A stretch of 64,000 nt of DNA from contig NZ_JAMBPV010000002.1 in assembly GCF_029531845.1 (NCBI RefSeq), positions 186,001-250,000 on the forward strand. The letters are read 5' to 3'. The notes beneath the pieces are model-generated. The model saw only the letters and a program-made list of their open reading frames with translations. It did not search any database and had not been told where the DNA came from. This DNA comes from Staphylococcus equorum. Lineage in GTDB: Bacteria; Bacillota; Bacilli; Staphylococcales; Staphylococcaceae. Positions within the stretch are counted from its first letter, which is position 1; each line of letters begins with the position of its first letter. Position numbers and translations under genes: made by a program. Shown here piece after piece: positions 27,823 to 37,361 of the stretch.

Positions 27823-28956
27823 TTATTTCTGAGGTTTTCTTTTACCCCAATACTGATAATACGTACATTCAATGTAGCCGTTAAATAACTTTCTACGTTT
27901 AGTTGCCTTCTGGTTAACTAAATGTTCAAACTCTGTACTACTCGTCAAGATATAAGTTGATAGATGAGGATGCTGTTGCATTAGTTCTCCTATATAGCGA
28001 TACATAACTTCTACTTCATCACGGTCACCAATACGTTCGCCATATGGCGGGTTGCCTATAAGTGCGATTGGCTCGTCTGTATCTATTGTCAGTGTATTAA
28101 CATCTTTAACGCTAAATTGAATAATATCTGCTAATCCAACTTCTTCAGCGTTTCTGCGTGCAATATCTATCATTTCTGGATCGATATCCGAAGCATAAAT
28201 TTCAAGCTTTCTATCGTAATTAGCTTGTTGGTCTGCTTCGTCTCTCATTTCGTCATATAAATTGTCAGGCATCATGTCCCACTTTTCAGAAACAAAATCA
28301 CGATTAAAACCAGGAGCAATGTTTTGCGCGATTAAACAAGCTTCTATCGCTATTGTGCCTGAACCGCAGAATGGATCTATTAAAGGCGTATCACCTGTCC
28401 AATTCGCTAAACGAATTAAACTTGCTGCAAGTGTTTCTTTAATTGGTGCTTCACCTTGAGCTAAACGGTAACCACGTTTATTCAATCCTGAACCTGAAGT
28501 GTCTATCGTAAGAAGTGCATTATCTTTTAATATTGATACTTCTACTGGATATTTTGCACCTGTTTCATTTAACCAACCACGTTCTTGGTAAGCACGTCTT
28601 AAACGTTCGACAATTGCTTTTTTTACAATTGCTTGGCAATCAGGAACACTAAATAATGTTGATTTTACACTGCGGCCTTGGACTGGGAAGTTACCATCTT
28701 GTTCAACAATTGCTTCCCATGGTAAAGCCTTTGTTTTTTCAAATAACTCATCAAATGTAGTGGCTTTAAATTGACCTACTACAATTTTAATTCTATCGGC
28801 TGTGCGTAACCATAAATTACACTTAACAATTGCAGATTCGTCACCTTCAAAAAATATTCTGCCATTTTCGACAGTTGTTTCATAACCTAATTCTTGAACT
28901 TCTTTTGCCACAACTGCTTCTAATCCCATAGGGCATACGGCTAATAATTGATACAT
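27823..28956 (-). CDS. THUMP-domain 23S rRNA methyltransferase-like (YpsC)
   Basis: This 377-residue class I methyltransferase is of the RlmL/YpsC type. An N-terminal ferredoxin-like and THUMP RNA-binding region (about 1-155, with GLEAVVAKEVQELGY) is followed by a Rossmann methyltransferase domain. That domain has DPFCGSGTIAIEA as SAM-binding motif I and NPPYGER as the catalytic motif of N2-guanine methyltransferases. The likely target is a guanosine in 23S rRNA, by family. It lies just downstream of the RNase P RNA gene. Confidence 0.92.
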   Translation of the reverse strand: MYQLLAVCPMGLEAVVAKEVQELGYETTVENGRIFFEGDESAIVKCNLWLRTADRIKIVVGQFKATTFDELFEKTKALPWEAIVEQDGNFPVQGRSVKSTLFSVPDCQAIVKKAIVERLRRAYQERGWLNETGAKYPVEVSILKDNALLTIDTSGSGLNKRGYRLAQGEAPIKETLAASLIRLANWTGDTPLIDPFCGSGTIAIEACLIAQNIAPGFNRDFVSEKWDMMPDNLYDEMRDEADQQANYDRKLEIYASDIDPEMIDIARRNAEEVGLADIIQFSVKDVNTLTIDTDEPIALIGNPPYGERIGDRDEVEVMYRYIGELMQQHPHLSTYILTSSTEFEHLVNQKATKRRKLFNGYIECTYYQYWGKRKPQK

Positions 28957-29083
28957 TGGTTTGCTCCTTCTTAAATCAAGATTTACTTATATTTTATCAA
29001 AAAAATTTTTAAATAGATATGACATTGTACTAAGTTATAAACCTAACTAAGTTTAATGAATACCATCTATAACTTTAGAAATT

Positions 29084-29110
29084 AAAAAAGCTCTCCTATG
29101 TGGGAGAGCT
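29084..29110 (-). terminator. Terminator of rnpB
   Basis: AGCTCTCC (29089-29096) pairs with GGAGAGCT (29103-29110) around 6 bases, followed on the minus strand by six U. It lies directly after the RNase P RNA. Confidence 0.92.
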
Positions 29111-29113
29111 TGG

Positions 29114-29511
29114 GTCTAGTGATGATATTTCTGTAAGCCATGTTTTGTACCGTTGTACTGCCATCGTGTACTAGAGACACTCGTACGCTGGTGGTAACCA
29201 TCTGTCTACATACTTTTAAAAAGCATGTCTTATTTATACGTTGAATTCCGTTAAATAAGTGCTCCTACCTAATTTGGATTGCTCACTCGAGGGGTTTACC
29301 GCGTTCCACCTTTTATATTTCTATAAAAGCTACGTCACTGTGGCACTTTCAAACTATTTTAACCGTATCTAAAAGACTTAGGTTATTTCATTGCCGTCAA
29401 ATTAATGCCTTGACTTATTGTTTCATCAAGCACGAACACTACAATCATCTCAGATTGTGTGAGCATGGACTTTCCTCTATATTGCTATAGCGATCACCCA
29501 AAACACCATCT
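29114..29511 (-). ncRNA. rnpB: RNase P RNA, type B
   Basis: This is the catalytic RNA of RNase P, which matures the 5' ends of tRNAs. The universal P4 strands are present on the minus strand: GAGGAAAGTCCATGC (29477-29463) and ACAGAAAT (about 29134-29127). The helices between them fit the Bacillus type B architecture of about 400 nt. GGGTGATCGCTATAG near the 5' end and CACTAGACCC at the 3' end are typical of staphylococcal rnpB. The exact ends are estimated from the promoter and the terminator. It lies upstream of the THUMP methyltransferase gene and downstream of gpsB. Confidence 0.95.
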
Positions 29512-29516
29512 TTGAA

Positions 29517-29545
29517 AGTATACCATGCTTTAGATGGCTAAACAA
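29517..29545 (-). promoter_or_regulatory. Promoter of rnpB
   Basis: TATACT (29522-29517, minus strand) and TTGTTT (29545-29540) are 17 bp apart. The first transcribed base is expected near 29511, just before the GGGTGATCGC block of RNase P RNA. Confidence 0.65.
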
Positions 29546-29547
29546 AC

Positions 29548-29585
29548 AAAATAAACCAAGTTTTGAATGAAATCAAAACTTGGTT
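29548..29585 (-). terminator. Terminator of the yppE-gpsB operon
   Basis: AACCAAGTTTTGA (29554-29566) pairs perfectly with TCAAAACTTGGTT (29573-29585). The T-rich tail on the minus strand overlaps the -35 region of the rnpB promoter. Confidence 0.85.
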
Positions 29586-29642
29586 CTATGTAGATGAAAC
29601 TATATCTACGATTAACACACGCTATAATTATTTAATATCAAG

Positions 29643-30005
29643 CTATTTTCCAAATACTGCTTTTTCTAAGTTAGAAATTCTTTTTAGAATATCAACATTA
29701 TTGTTGTTGTTATTGTTGGTATTGCTCTTAGTTGCAGCACTGCTATTGGAAGAGAAATTCTTGTTTTCTTGTGGTCTTGACGTTGCTACACGTAATCTAA
29801 GTTCTTCAAGTTCTTTTTTTAGTTTGTTGTTTTCTTCAGAAAGCTTAACAACTTCACTATCTAAGTCTGACATTTTTTGATAATCCGCTATGATGTCGTC
29901 TAAGAAGGCATCGACTTCTTCCCTTCTATAACCACGCGTCATAGTTTTTTCAAAATCTTTTTCATAAATATCCTTTGCTGATAATTTCAATGAAATATCT
30001 GCCAT
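29643..30005 (-). CDS. gpsB: Cell-division regulator GpsB
   Basis: GpsB is a DivIVA-like protein that links FtsZ and peptidoglycan synthases at the septum. ATG at 30005 follows AGGTGGG, giving 120 residues. The longer frame upstream has no ribosome-binding site. The N-terminal DivIVA-like domain ([32 protein letters not shown]) is followed by a coiled coil, an Asn-rich linker with seven or more consecutive Asn (about 93-105) and the C-terminal helix [16 protein letters not shown]. The Asn run is encoded by an AAC/AAT triplet tract at about 29699-29730 that may vary in length. Confidence 0.95.
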   Translation of the reverse strand: MADISLKLSAKDIYEKDFEKTMTRGYRREEVDAFLDDIIADYQKMSDLDSEVVKLSEENNKLKKELEELRLRVATSRPQENKNFSSNSSAATKSNTNNNNNNNVDILKRISNLEKAVFGK

Positions 30006-30016
30006 TTTTACCCACC

Positions 30017-30583
30017 TCATTCGAAACTTTGTTCTTGAGACCACTGTAAATCATTGATGAACTCAGTTAATTCATCGAACGTCACAATGTCACAAGTATA
30101 ATTTGTTTTTTCCATAAAATCAACTAACATTTGCTTGAAGAATTTTGGACTGGCTTCTTGCTCCTCATCATATATTAATAGTGTTTGATCTGTGTGATCT
30201 AACATGAACTGATCTGTCTGTTTAAATTGATGAGGTCCTTCGTACGGGGAATGAAACACACTATCTACAAAATCAGCTTTTTGCGTAATGTTTTGATATT
30301 TAGCTTGATTTTGTTCATTCCATCTATCGCTGTGACCATAAAACGGCGTTATAATACCCAATTTAAGATTTGGATGTGATGCCTTCAAATCAAGTACTAC
30401 TTCTGCTGTCCATAATTCTATACCCATCTGTCCTTGTATTAATACCCATTCTAAGCCTTCTTCAATCAATTGTTTTAATTTATGTGCGATAAATTTTTTT
30501 AAATAGGAAACTTCTGGAGCATCGTCTTTGAAAATATTAAGTTCATAAGATTTATAACCTGTAACATAAACTGTTTTTATCAT
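30017..30583 (-). CDS. YpsA-type SLOG-domain protein (DUF1273)
   Basis: This 189-residue protein belongs to the YpsA (DUF1273) group of the SLOG superfamily. It has a Rossmann-like start [29 protein letters not shown] and [17 protein letters not shown]. In Bacillus and S. aureus, YpsA affects cell division and is functionally linked to GpsB, its neighbour here. The start at 30583 forms an ATGA overlap with the upstream gene and has GTGGG 8 bases before it. Ligand binding is inferred from the fold only. Confidence 0.9.
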   Translation of the reverse strand: MIKTVYVTGYKSYELNIFKDDAPEVSYLKKFIAHKLKQLIEEGLEWVLIQGQMGIELWTAEVVLDLKASHPNLKLGIITPFYGHSDRWNEQNQAKYQNITQKADFVDSVFHSPYEGPHQFKQTDQFMLDHTDQTLLIYDEEQEASPKFFKQMLVDFMEKTNYTCDIVTFDELTEFINDLQWSQEQSFE

Positions 30584-30918
30584 AGACATGACCCACTTCT
30601 TTGAATATAGCTTAAATCATATTGAACAGCCTTTATTTTTTCTGTGAATAACTTTCTGCTTGAGCGTTTGAAATGACACTCCACAGATAATTCTTCTATA
30701 TTAGAAACTAATAAATCAAATTTTTGTTTGTTCATATATTGCAATTGAAGTATTTGAGTTTCAAATTGAACAAAGGATGTGAGCAATTCATCAATATTGT
30801 TAGTAAATGGGACGACAACGGAATAAAAATCGTAATCTTCGCCAGATGCTTTTACGGATTCATATTTGTCTTGCATAAGCTGTACATCATCTAATAATTT
30901 CGTAATTAACTGTTGCAT
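30580..30918 (-). CDS. DUF1798 family protein (YppE-like)
   Basis: This 112-residue, probably all-helical protein of the DUF1798/YppE family opens with [35 protein letters not shown]. No enzymatic motif is seen and the function is unknown. It is the first gene of the yppE-ypsA-gpsB operon, divergent from recU-pbp2. Its stop overlaps the ypsA start (ATGA). Confidence 0.85.
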   Translation of the reverse strand: MQQLITKLLDDVQLMQDKYESVKASGEDYDFYSVVVPFTNNIDELLTSFVQFETQILQLQYMNKQKFDLLVSNIEELSVECHFKRSSRKLFTEKIKAVQYDLSYIQRSGSCL

Positions 30919-31096
30919 GAAGTTTCCTCCTACACAATAAATTTACCATAAAAGATAATATGCGTCATTTCTAAAGCGTCAACTTACATTTATGTTATAC
31001 TAGCGCCTTAATTAGTTTCAAATATTGTTTAATTAAGCAAAGCACGTTAAAATGTACTTGATGTATTTGTAAATACATTGATTCATATTTCAAGGT

Positions 31097-31126
31097 TTGG
31101 AAAAATCTGCCAAAGTCGGGTATAAT
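31097..31126 (+). promoter_or_regulatory. Promoter of recU-pbp2
   Basis: TTGGAA (31097-31102) and TATAAT (31121-31126) are 18 bp apart. The start site would be near 31133, downstream of an alternative in-frame start at 31125, which supports using ATG at 31167 for recU. Confidence 0.65.
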
Positions 31127-31166
31127 GGAAAAAGTTTTTGATTTCCAAACTAAAGTGGTGAAAACA

Positions 31167-31793
31167 ATGAATTACCCTAATGGGAAACCATTTAATAGAA
31201 ATAAGTCTCAAGTCGGACGAACTCATAAGGGTCAAACGAGTAAAATAGACTATGGTGGCAGAGGTATGTCACTTGAAAGTGATATCGAACTGTCGAACAC
31301 GTATTATTTGAACCATGGAATGGCGGTTATACATAAAAAACCAACGCCTGTTCAAATCGTAAATGTTCATTATCCAATGAGAAGTAAGGCTGTAATTAAT
31401 GAGGCTTATTTCCGAACGCCGTCTACAACTGATTATAATGGTATTTATAATGGACATTACCTTGACTTTGAAGCGAAAGAAACGAAAAATAAAACTTCTT
31501 TTCCATTAAGTAATATGCATGAACACCAAGTTTCACATATGGCGTCTTGTTTTAAACAAAATGGAATTGTATTTCTATTAATTCGATTTAAAACGCTTGA
31601 TGAAGTGTATCTTCTTCCCTATTCCAAATTTGAATATTTTTGGGAAAGACATACAAATAACATTAAAAAGTCGGTAACGGTTGAAGAAGTAAGAAAAAAT
31701 GGTTACTATATTCCTTATCAGTATCAACCACGATTGAATTACCTCAAAGCTGTTGATAAGTTGATATTAGATGAAAGTGAGGACCGCGTATGA
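31167..31793 (+). CDS. recU: Holliday junction resolvase RecU
   Basis: RecU cuts Holliday junctions during recombinational repair and chromosome segregation. ATG at 31167 gives 208 residues, equal to the S. aureus protein. Conserved parts include [20 protein letters not shown], the metal-binding [22 protein letters not shown] region, the stalk and [12 protein letters not shown]. The stop overlaps the pbp2 start by 4 bases. The recU-pbp2 pairing is standard in Firmicutes. Confidence 0.96.
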   Translation: MNYPNGKPFNRNKSQVGRTHKGQTSKIDYGGRGMSLESDIELSNTYYLNHGMAVIHKKPTPVQIVNVHYPMRSKAVINEAYFRTPSTTDYNGIYNGHYLDFEAKETKNKTSFPLSNMHEHQVSHMASCFKQNGIVFLLIRFKTLDEVYLLPYSKFEYFWERHTNNIKKSVTVEEVRKNGYYIPYQYQPRLNYLKAVDKLILDESEDRV

Positions 31794-34069
31794 CGGAGAA
31801 AAAAAGGGCTTCTCAATCTAACAAGAAAGACAAGTCCGAGCAAAAAAAGAATAGGAATATTAAACGAACGATAATCAAGATAATTGGCTTTCTAATCATT
31901 GCCTTCATTGTCTTAGCCTTAATAGGAATCTTGTTATTTGCTTATTATGCTTGGAAAGCTCCAGCATTTACTGAGTCAAAATTACAAGACCCAATCCCAG
32001 CTAAGATTTATGATAAAGATGGAGAATTGGTAAAAACAATTGATAACGGGCAACGACGGGAACATGTTGAATTAGATGAAGTGCCTAAAGGAATGAAAGA
32101 TGCTGTATTAGCTACAGAAGATAATCGCTTCTACAGTCATGGTGCACTTGACTATAAACGTCTATTCGGCGCTGTTGCCAAAAATGTTACTGGTGGATTT
32201 GGTTCACAAGGTGCATCGACTTTAACACAACAAGTTGTTAAACGTTCATTCTTGACAGATAAAAAATCTATTGCACGTAAAGCACAAGAAGCATACTTAT
32301 CATACAGATTAGAACAAGAGTACAGTAAAGATGAAATATTCGAAATGTATTTGAATAAGATCTATTATTCTGATGGTGTTTATGGTGTGAAAGCCGCAGC
32401 TAAATATTACTTCGATAAAGAATTGAAAGATTTAACTTTAACTGAAGAAGCATATCTTGCTGGTTTACCACAAGTACCAAATACGTATAATGCGTATGAT
32501 AATCCTAAAGAAGCGGAATCACGTAAAAACACTGTGCTTTATCTAATGGAATATCATGGTAGAATTTCTAAAGAAGAGAAAGAAAAAGCACAAGATACTA
32601 AAATACAAGATACACTTGTTCAACGAACTACAGAAGAGCGACAAGTAAGCAAAGATAATTCTAAACAAGAATATGATTCATATATTAACTTTGTAAAATC
32701 AGAACTTATGAATAATAAAGAGTTCAAAGATGAAGATTTAGGATCTGTATTAAATAGTGGCATTAAGATTCATACGAATATGGACAAAGATGTTCAAGAA
32801 ACGTTGCAAGAACGTATTAATAATGGTAGCTACTATAAAAATGAAGATCAACAAGTTGGTTCATCTATTGTAGATAGTGAAACAGGTGAACTTGTTGCAA
32901 TATCTGGTGGTAGAGAGTATAAAGATGTCGTTGATAGAAACTTAGCAACAGACGCACACCCTACCGGATCGTCATTAAAACCATTCTTATCTTATGGTCC
33001 AGCAATTGAAAACATGTCTTGGGCAACTGACCATGCTATGAAAGATGAAGAGGAATACCAAGTTGACGGTGTTACGTTCAGAAACTATGACATGGAAAGT
33101 CACGGAACAGTTAAACTTTATGATGCATTACGTCAAAGTTTCAACATCCCTGCCTTAAAAGCTTGGGAATCAACTAAAGAAAATGCTGGAAACGACGCAC
33201 CGAAGAAATTCGCTGAAAAAGTAGGATTAGACTATGAAGGAGATATTGGACCTTCTGAAGTACTAGGTGGTTCTGCATCTGAGTTCTCTCCTACACAATT
33301 AGCATCAGCATTTGCAGCAATTGCAAATGGCGGCGAATACAACAATGCACATTCAATTGAAAAAGTTGAAAAACAAGATGGCGAAGTCATCGAATATGAG
33401 CATACAAGTAAAAAAGCTATGAAGGATTCTACTTCTTATATGTTAGCTGAAGTGCTTAAAGGCACATTTGATGCTTATGGTTCTGCGTATGGACACGGCG
33501 TCTCTGGAGTAAACATAGGGGCTAAAACAGGTACAGGTACGTATGGACAACAAACTTACCAACAATATAATTTACCTGATGATGCTGCTAAAGATGTTTG
33601 GGTCAACGGTTTCACACCTAAATACAGTATGTCTGTATGGATGGGATTCAATGAAGTTAAACAAGGCGGAACAAACTCATTTGTAGGAAGTGATGAACAA
33701 GAATATCCTCAATTCCTATTAGAAGATGTGATGTCTACTATTTCACCGCGTGATGGTAAAGACTTCACGAAACCAGATTCTGTTAGCGGAGACAGTAAAG
33801 ATAATTTATCAGTTAAAGGTGAACCTGATGACAATACAACTGATAATGATCCTAAAGGTCAAGGCAGTGACAGTGATTCAGACAGTGATTCAGATAGTGA
33901 TTCTGATTCAGAAAGTAATAGTTCATCAAACAGTAACAGTTCGAACAGCAACAACACTGGTAATACAAATACCAATAATACAAGTGGTACAAACACTACG
34001 AATGCAAACGGTACAAATACTAACAGTGCAAATAGCAGTGGAACAGCTACTTCAAATAGCACACAATAA
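31790..34069 (+). CDS. pbp2: Penicillin-binding protein 2, bifunctional
   Basis: PBP2 polymerises lipid II and crosslinks peptidoglycan at the septum. A basic cytoplasmic tail and one membrane segment (about 28-52) lead to the GT51 glycosyltransferase. That domain has the catalytic Glu110 in [11 protein letters not shown] and GASTLTQQ at 141-148. The transpeptidase has Ser394 (SSLK 394-397), SFN 450-452 and KTG 579-581. The 759 residues exceed the roughly 720-730 of S. aureus PBP2. The extra length is a low-complexity tail from about residue 685, with Ser-Asp repeats followed by Asn/Thr/Ser/Gly. It is the second gene of the recU operon. Confidence 0.96.
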   Translation: MTEKKRASQSNKKDKSEQKKNRNIKRTIIKIIGFLIIAFIVLALIGILLFAYYAWKAPAFTESKLQDPIPAKIYDKDGELVKTIDNGQRREHVELDEVPKGMKDAVLATEDNRFYSHGALDYKRLFGAVAKNVTGGFGSQGASTLTQQVVKRSFLTDKKSIARKAQEAYLSYRLEQEYSKDEIFEMYLNKIYYSDGVYGVKAAAKYYFDKELKDLTLTEEAYLAGLPQVPNTYNAYDNPKEAESRKNTVLYLMEYHGRISKEEKEKAQDTKIQDTLVQRTTEERQVSKDNSKQEYDSYINFVKSELMNNKEFKDEDLGSVLNSGIKIHTNMDKDVQETLQERINNGSYYKNEDQQVGSSIVDSETGELVAISGGREYKDVVDRNLATDAHPTGSSLKPFLSYGPAIENMSWATDHAMKDEEEYQVDGVTFRNYDMESHGTVKLYDALRQSFNIPALKAWESTKENAGNDAPKKFAEKVGLDYEGDIGPSEVLGGSASEFSPTQLASAFAAIANGGEYNNAHSIEKVEKQDGEVIEYEHTSKKAMKDSTSYMLAEVLKGTFDAYGSAYGHGVSGVNIGAKTGTGTYGQQTYQQYNLPDDAAKDVWVNGFTPKYSMSVWMGFNEVKQGGTNSFVGSDEQEYPQFLLEDVMSTISPRDGKDFTKPDSVSGDSKDNLSVKGEPDDNTTDNDPKGQGSDSDSDSDSDSDSDSESNSSSNSNSSNSNNTGNTNTNNTSGTNTTNANGTNTNSANSSGTATSNSTQ

Positions 34070-34085
34070 CAAGATTTCAAATTTA

Positions 34086-34129
34086 AAAGACCCGGTTTCC
34101 ATATTAATTGGAAATTGGGTCTTTGTTTT
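34086..34129 (+). terminator. Terminator of recU-pbp2
   Basis: AAAGACCC and GGGTCTTT (ends at about 34087 and 34123) form the outer stem; TTTCC/GGAAA forms an inner one. A T-rich tail follows on the plus strand. Confidence 0.8.
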
Positions 34130-34157
34130 TATTCAGTATACATATACAATTATGTAT

Positions 34158-34206
34158 AAAAAACAGCGTGAGCCTCCTAAGTTTAGGCGCTTACGCTGTT
34201 TTTAGT
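34158..34206. terminator. Bidirectional terminator
   Basis: AAACAGCGT (34161-34169) pairs with ACGCTGTTT (34193-34201), and an inner CCTAA/TTAGG stem continues it. A and T runs flank both ends. It lies between pbp2 (plus) and the ypoC-like gene (minus). Confidence 0.85.
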
Positions 34207-34208
34207 GT

Positions 34209-34547
34209 TTAACGTTTATTTTTTAGACGAATTTGATAAGATGCATTCATTTTAATAAGTTCTGTTTTTAATGTTTTCATTTGGCTGTAGCCCATAAAAT
34301 GATATTTACGAGCTATCATATAATTATATCTTTCTTCAAAGTTCATTGGAACGACAGCATATTCATCTAAGTATTTAAAATCAATGACTTCTATAGCATT
34401 AATTTGTTGAAAGTAATGTTGAATCATATTAAAGTATTGATCTAATAATTGTTTTGCTTCTGGTGATTTTAGTTTTTTGACCTTCGCAAATGCATCTAAT
34501 TGATGTTCTAACTTAGTAAAATCTTCTTTTGTAATCATTTTGTTCAT
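34209..34547 (-). CDS. YpoC-like protein
   Basis: This 112-residue basic protein is predicted mainly helical. It fits the YpoC family by position between nth and pbp2 and by its conserved region NFEERYNYMIARKYHFMGYSQM. The function is unknown. Its start overlaps the end of nth by 4 bases, so it belongs to the dnaD-nth operon. Confidence 0.8.
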   Translation of the reverse strand: MNKMITKEDFTKLEHQLDAFAKVKKLKSPEAKQLLDQYFNMIQHYFQQINAIEVIDFKYLDEYAVVPMNFEERYNYMIARKYHFMGYSQMKTLKTELIKMNASYQIRLKNKR

Positions 34548-35203
34548 GCCTCTTTCAAACTTGCTTTATAGCGTTTTTGACCTTCTCTACATTCTTCGAA
34601 TAATGGACAAACATCGCATTTCGGTTTACGGGCTAAGCAATGATAACGACCGAAAAATATGAGTTGATGGTGTGTTTTATTCCATCTTTCTCTAGGAACT
34701 ACTTTACACAATTTATCCTCTACCTGACGTACATTATCTTTCCATCGGCATATGCCTAAACGTTTTGAGATACGTTCTACATGTGTATCTACAGCTAACG
34801 AAGGTTCACCAAAAGCTACGCTCATAACAACGTTCGCTGTTTTTCTACCTACACCTGCTAAGCTTTCTAACTCATTGTGTGTTCGAGGAATCTTACCATC
34901 AAATTTATCTAAAAGCGATTGACTTAATTTTTGAATATTTTTGGCTTTATTTCTATATAAACCAATTGTACGTATATCATTTTCTAATTCTGAAATATCT
35001 ACACTTAAATAATCTTCTGGTGTTTTATATTTTTCAAATAAAGGTTTTGTGAGTTTATTTACAGAAATATCAGTTGTTTGTGCAGATAAGAGTACAGCAA
35101 TTGTAAGTTCAAATGCATTGTCATGGACAAGTTCACATTCAGCATTTGGAAACATCTCAGCTATGACATCAACCATTTCAAGTGCTTTTTTATTACTTAC
35201 CAT
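34544..35203 (-). CDS. nth: Endonuclease III
   Basis: Nth is a DNA glycosylase and AP lyase for oxidised pyrimidines. It has a helix-hairpin-helix (LESLAGVGRKTANVV, with the catalytic Lys), the catalytic Asp in AVDTHVERI and a C-terminal 4Fe-4S loop with four Cys in the pattern C-x6-C-x2-C-x5-C (CLARKPKCDVCPLFEEC). ATG at 35203 is preferred, inside the end of dnaD, with GGGGAG upstream. The iron-sulfur cluster makes it one of several iron users in the window. Confidence 0.95.
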   Translation of the reverse strand: MVSNKKALEMVDVIAEMFPNAECELVHDNAFELTIAVLLSAQTTDISVNKLTKPLFEKYKTPEDYLSVDISELENDIRTIGLYRNKAKNIQKLSQSLLDKFDGKIPRTHNELESLAGVGRKTANVVMSVAFGEPSLAVDTHVERISKRLGICRWKDNVRQVEDKLCKVVPRERWNKTHHQLIFFGRYHCLARKPKCDVCPLFEECREGQKRYKASLKEA

Positions 35204-35879
35204 TTGGATTCTCCCCATTCAGCCAATCAAATTTAGGGACCTTACTAACTGTATGTTTCATTTTAGGTTGGTTAAATTGGCGGCTAATTTTTTTCGAATC
35301 TTCAATCGTTTTCACATTATTTTTTTTCCAATTTAGTAAAATACGATCTATATATTTAAAACTCATTTTATTTTGGCTCTCTGCTTCGTTTAAAGCAGCT
35401 TGTATGACACTTAAATCATGTTTATCTATATCTAACCATTGATTTAATGTTTCTATCTCATATGGAGATAATGGTCTTCCAAACGCTTGTTCAATTTTTT
35501 GAAATAGTGTATTGAACTCTAGTTCCGATTCATGTTCGTCTTGTTTTACATTCATTTGTTGCATAATTTCACTTAATCGATCATAGAACTGATTAAGGTT
35601 CATATATTCAGTAAACTTGCCTTCTTCGTCCTTATTGACATTAAGTTCTAGTAAACCATGTTGTATTAAAGTTTGAATGATTGAAGTGATTTCTCTTGAG
35701 TCTAGTGCAGATCCTTGCTGTAAAGATTCAATTGAAGGTTGTTTATTAGACGTTTCAGATGCATGTAATAATTTGATTAAAATCACTAACTCTGTTTCAT
35801 TTAAACCTAATTCATTGTAATGATCAAGTAGTTCTTTTCGAATTACAACAGGTCTCGTTTTTAATTGTTCTCTATCCAA
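35193..35879 (-). CDS. dnaD: Replication initiation protein DnaD
   Basis: DnaD is a helicase-loading scaffold at replication initiation and restart. The N-terminal winged-helix oligomerisation domain (about 1-120, RPVVIRKELLDHYNELGLNETELVILIKLLHASE) precedes the C-terminal DnaB/DnaD DNA-binding domain with the YxxxIxxxW motif (FKYIDRILLNWKKNNVKT). TTG at 35879 is preferred because GGGAGGGG lies 5-6 bases before it. An ATG at 35894 has no ribosome-binding site. It heads a dnaD-nth-ypoC unit. Confidence 0.9.
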   Translation of the reverse strand: MDREQLKTRPVVIRKELLDHYNELGLNETELVILIKLLHASETSNKQPSIESLQQGSALDSREITSIIQTLIQHGLLELNVNKDEEGKFTEYMNLNQFYDRLSEIMQQMNVKQDEHESELEFNTLFQKIEQAFGRPLSPYEIETLNQWLDIDKHDLSVIQAALNEAESQNKMSFKYIDRILLNWKKNNVKTIEDSKKISRQFNQPKMKHTVSKVPKFDWLNGENPNGK

Positions 35880-35909
35880 ATTAACCCCTCCCATCTTTGA
35901 TATTGCTAT

Positions 35910-35942
35910 AAAAACGTCCAGCCATTATTTGTGGACTGGACG
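35910..35942 (-). terminator. Terminator after asnS
   Basis: CGTCCAG (35915-35921) pairs with CTGGACG (35936-35942), followed on the minus strand by five U. It lies between asnS and dnaD, so the two are probably not one transcript, or read-through is partial. Confidence 0.75.
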
Positions 35943-35975
35943 CTGTTTGTGAATCTTATTATCTTATTTTAAATA

Positions 35976-37268
35976 TTATGGATATAATCGATTAAGTAAG
36001 CGTGGGAATGGTGCTGTTTCACGGACATGATCAACGCCGGATAACCAAGCCACAGTTCTTTCTAAGCCTAAACCAAAACCACTATGAGGCACACTGCCGT
36101 AACGACGTAAATCTAAATAATAGCTATAACTTTCAGCGTCTAAGCCATATTCATTAATACGTTGCTCTAGTAAGTCAAGGTCGTTTATACGTTCAGACCC
36201 ACCTATAATTTCACCATAACCTTCAGGTGCAATTAAATCTGCACACAGTACAGTATTTTCATTTTCTGGATTCGGTTGCATATAGAAAGGCTTGATTTTT
36301 GTTGGATAGTTAGTGATAAACACTGGTAAATCATAATGATTAGCGATAGCAGTTTCATGTGGAGAACCGAAATCTTCGCCCCATTCTATATCGTCAAAAC
36401 CTTGTTCTTTTAAGAATACTACAGCATCATCGTATGTGATACGTGGGAATGGGGTAGTTACTTTTTCAAGTTTAGATGTATCACGTTCTAATACATTAAG
36501 TTCAAGTTTACAATTAGTCAATACAGATTGAATCACATGTGTTACATATTGTTCTTGAACTTCTAAACTTTGTGCATGCTCACAAAAAGCCATTTCAGGT
36601 TCAATCATCCAGAATTCAATTAAATGACGACGTGTTTTAGATTTTTCAGCACGGAATGTTGGACCAAAGGAAAATACTCTACCGTGTGCCATTGCAGCTG
36701 CTTCCATATAAAGTTGCCCACTTTGAGATAAGAATGCATCTTCATCAAAGTATTTTGTATGGAATAGCTCACTTGTGCCTTCAGGTGCACTTGCTGTTAA
36801 AATAGGCGGATCGATTTTTGTGAAACCATTGTCATTAAAGAATTCATAAGTAGCACGAATAATTTCGTTTCTGATTTTCATTACAGCATGTTGTTTTTTA
36901 GAGCGTAACCATAAATGACGATGGTCCATTAAAAATTCTGTACCATGGTCTTTTGGTGTTATTGGGTAATCATGAGCTTCTGAGATTACAGCTATTGATT
37001 TCACTTGCATTTCGTAACCAATATCAGAACGATCATCTTCAGATATAACACCAGTAATATAAATGGAGGATTCTTGTGTTAATTCTTTAGCTAATTTAAA
37101 TATTTCCTCTGCTACTTCTGCTTTTGCTACGACACCTTGCATAAAGCCCGTACCATCTCTTAATTGTAGGAATGCTATTTTCCCACTTGAACGTTTATTA
37201 GTTAACCAAGCGCCAATAGTCACTTCTTGGTTAAGATATTGTTTAGCTTCTTTAATCGTTGTCTTCAT
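35976..37268 (-). CDS. asnS: Asparaginyl-tRNA synthetase
   Basis: AsnS charges tRNA-Asn. The 430 residues have an N-terminal OB-fold anticodon-binding domain (about 1-105) and a class II catalytic domain. Class II motifs are seen in [50 protein letters not shown] (motif 2 region) and [13 protein letters not shown] near the end (motif 3). No T-box leader was found upstream. It lies between dinG and dnaD, as in other staphylococci. Confidence 0.97.
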   Translation of the reverse strand: MKTTIKEAKQYLNQEVTIGAWLTNKRSSGKIAFLQLRDGTGFMQGVVAKAEVAEEIFKLAKELTQESSIYITGVISEDDRSDIGYEMQVKSIAVISEAHDYPITPKDHGTEFLMDHRHLWLRSKKQHAVMKIRNEIIRATYEFFNDNGFTKIDPPILTASAPEGTSELFHTKYFDEDAFLSQSGQLYMEAAAMAHGRVFSFGPTFRAEKSKTRRHLIEFWMIEPEMAFCEHAQSLEVQEQYVTHVIQSVLTNCKLELNVLERDTSKLEKVTTPFPRITYDDAVVFLKEQGFDDIEWGEDFGSPHETAIANHYDLPVFITNYPTKIKPFYMQPNPENENTVLCADLIAPEGYGEIIGGSERINDLDLLEQRINEYGLDAESYSYYLDLRRYGSVPHSGFGLGLERTVAWLSGVDHVRETAPFPRLLNRLYP

Positions 37269-37361
37269 AGCCAGTCTCCTAATAATATTGTAGTCTTCTT
37301 TTCTTTATCCTTATATATTTTAACAAAATCGATGTATAAGTTCTAGTTGCGTGTGCTGAGT

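Noticed and set aside
29563-29880. Leu-rich plus-strand ORF across the gpsB end
   Set aside because: It is the complement of the Asn-rich gpsB linker and runs through the operon terminator.
31125-31166. Longer N terminus for RecU
   Set aside because: The upstream ATG coincides with the -10 box and lies before the predicted transcription start; the shorter start matches the S. aureus protein.
33859-34080. Leu/Val/Ser-rich ORF opposite the pbp2 tail
   Set aside because: It is the complement of the Ser-Asp and Asn/Thr repeat and has no ribosome-binding site.
37269-37361. Possible T-box leader for asnS
   Set aside because: The gap upstream of asnS is only 93 bases and shows no T-box sequence or specifier hairpin.
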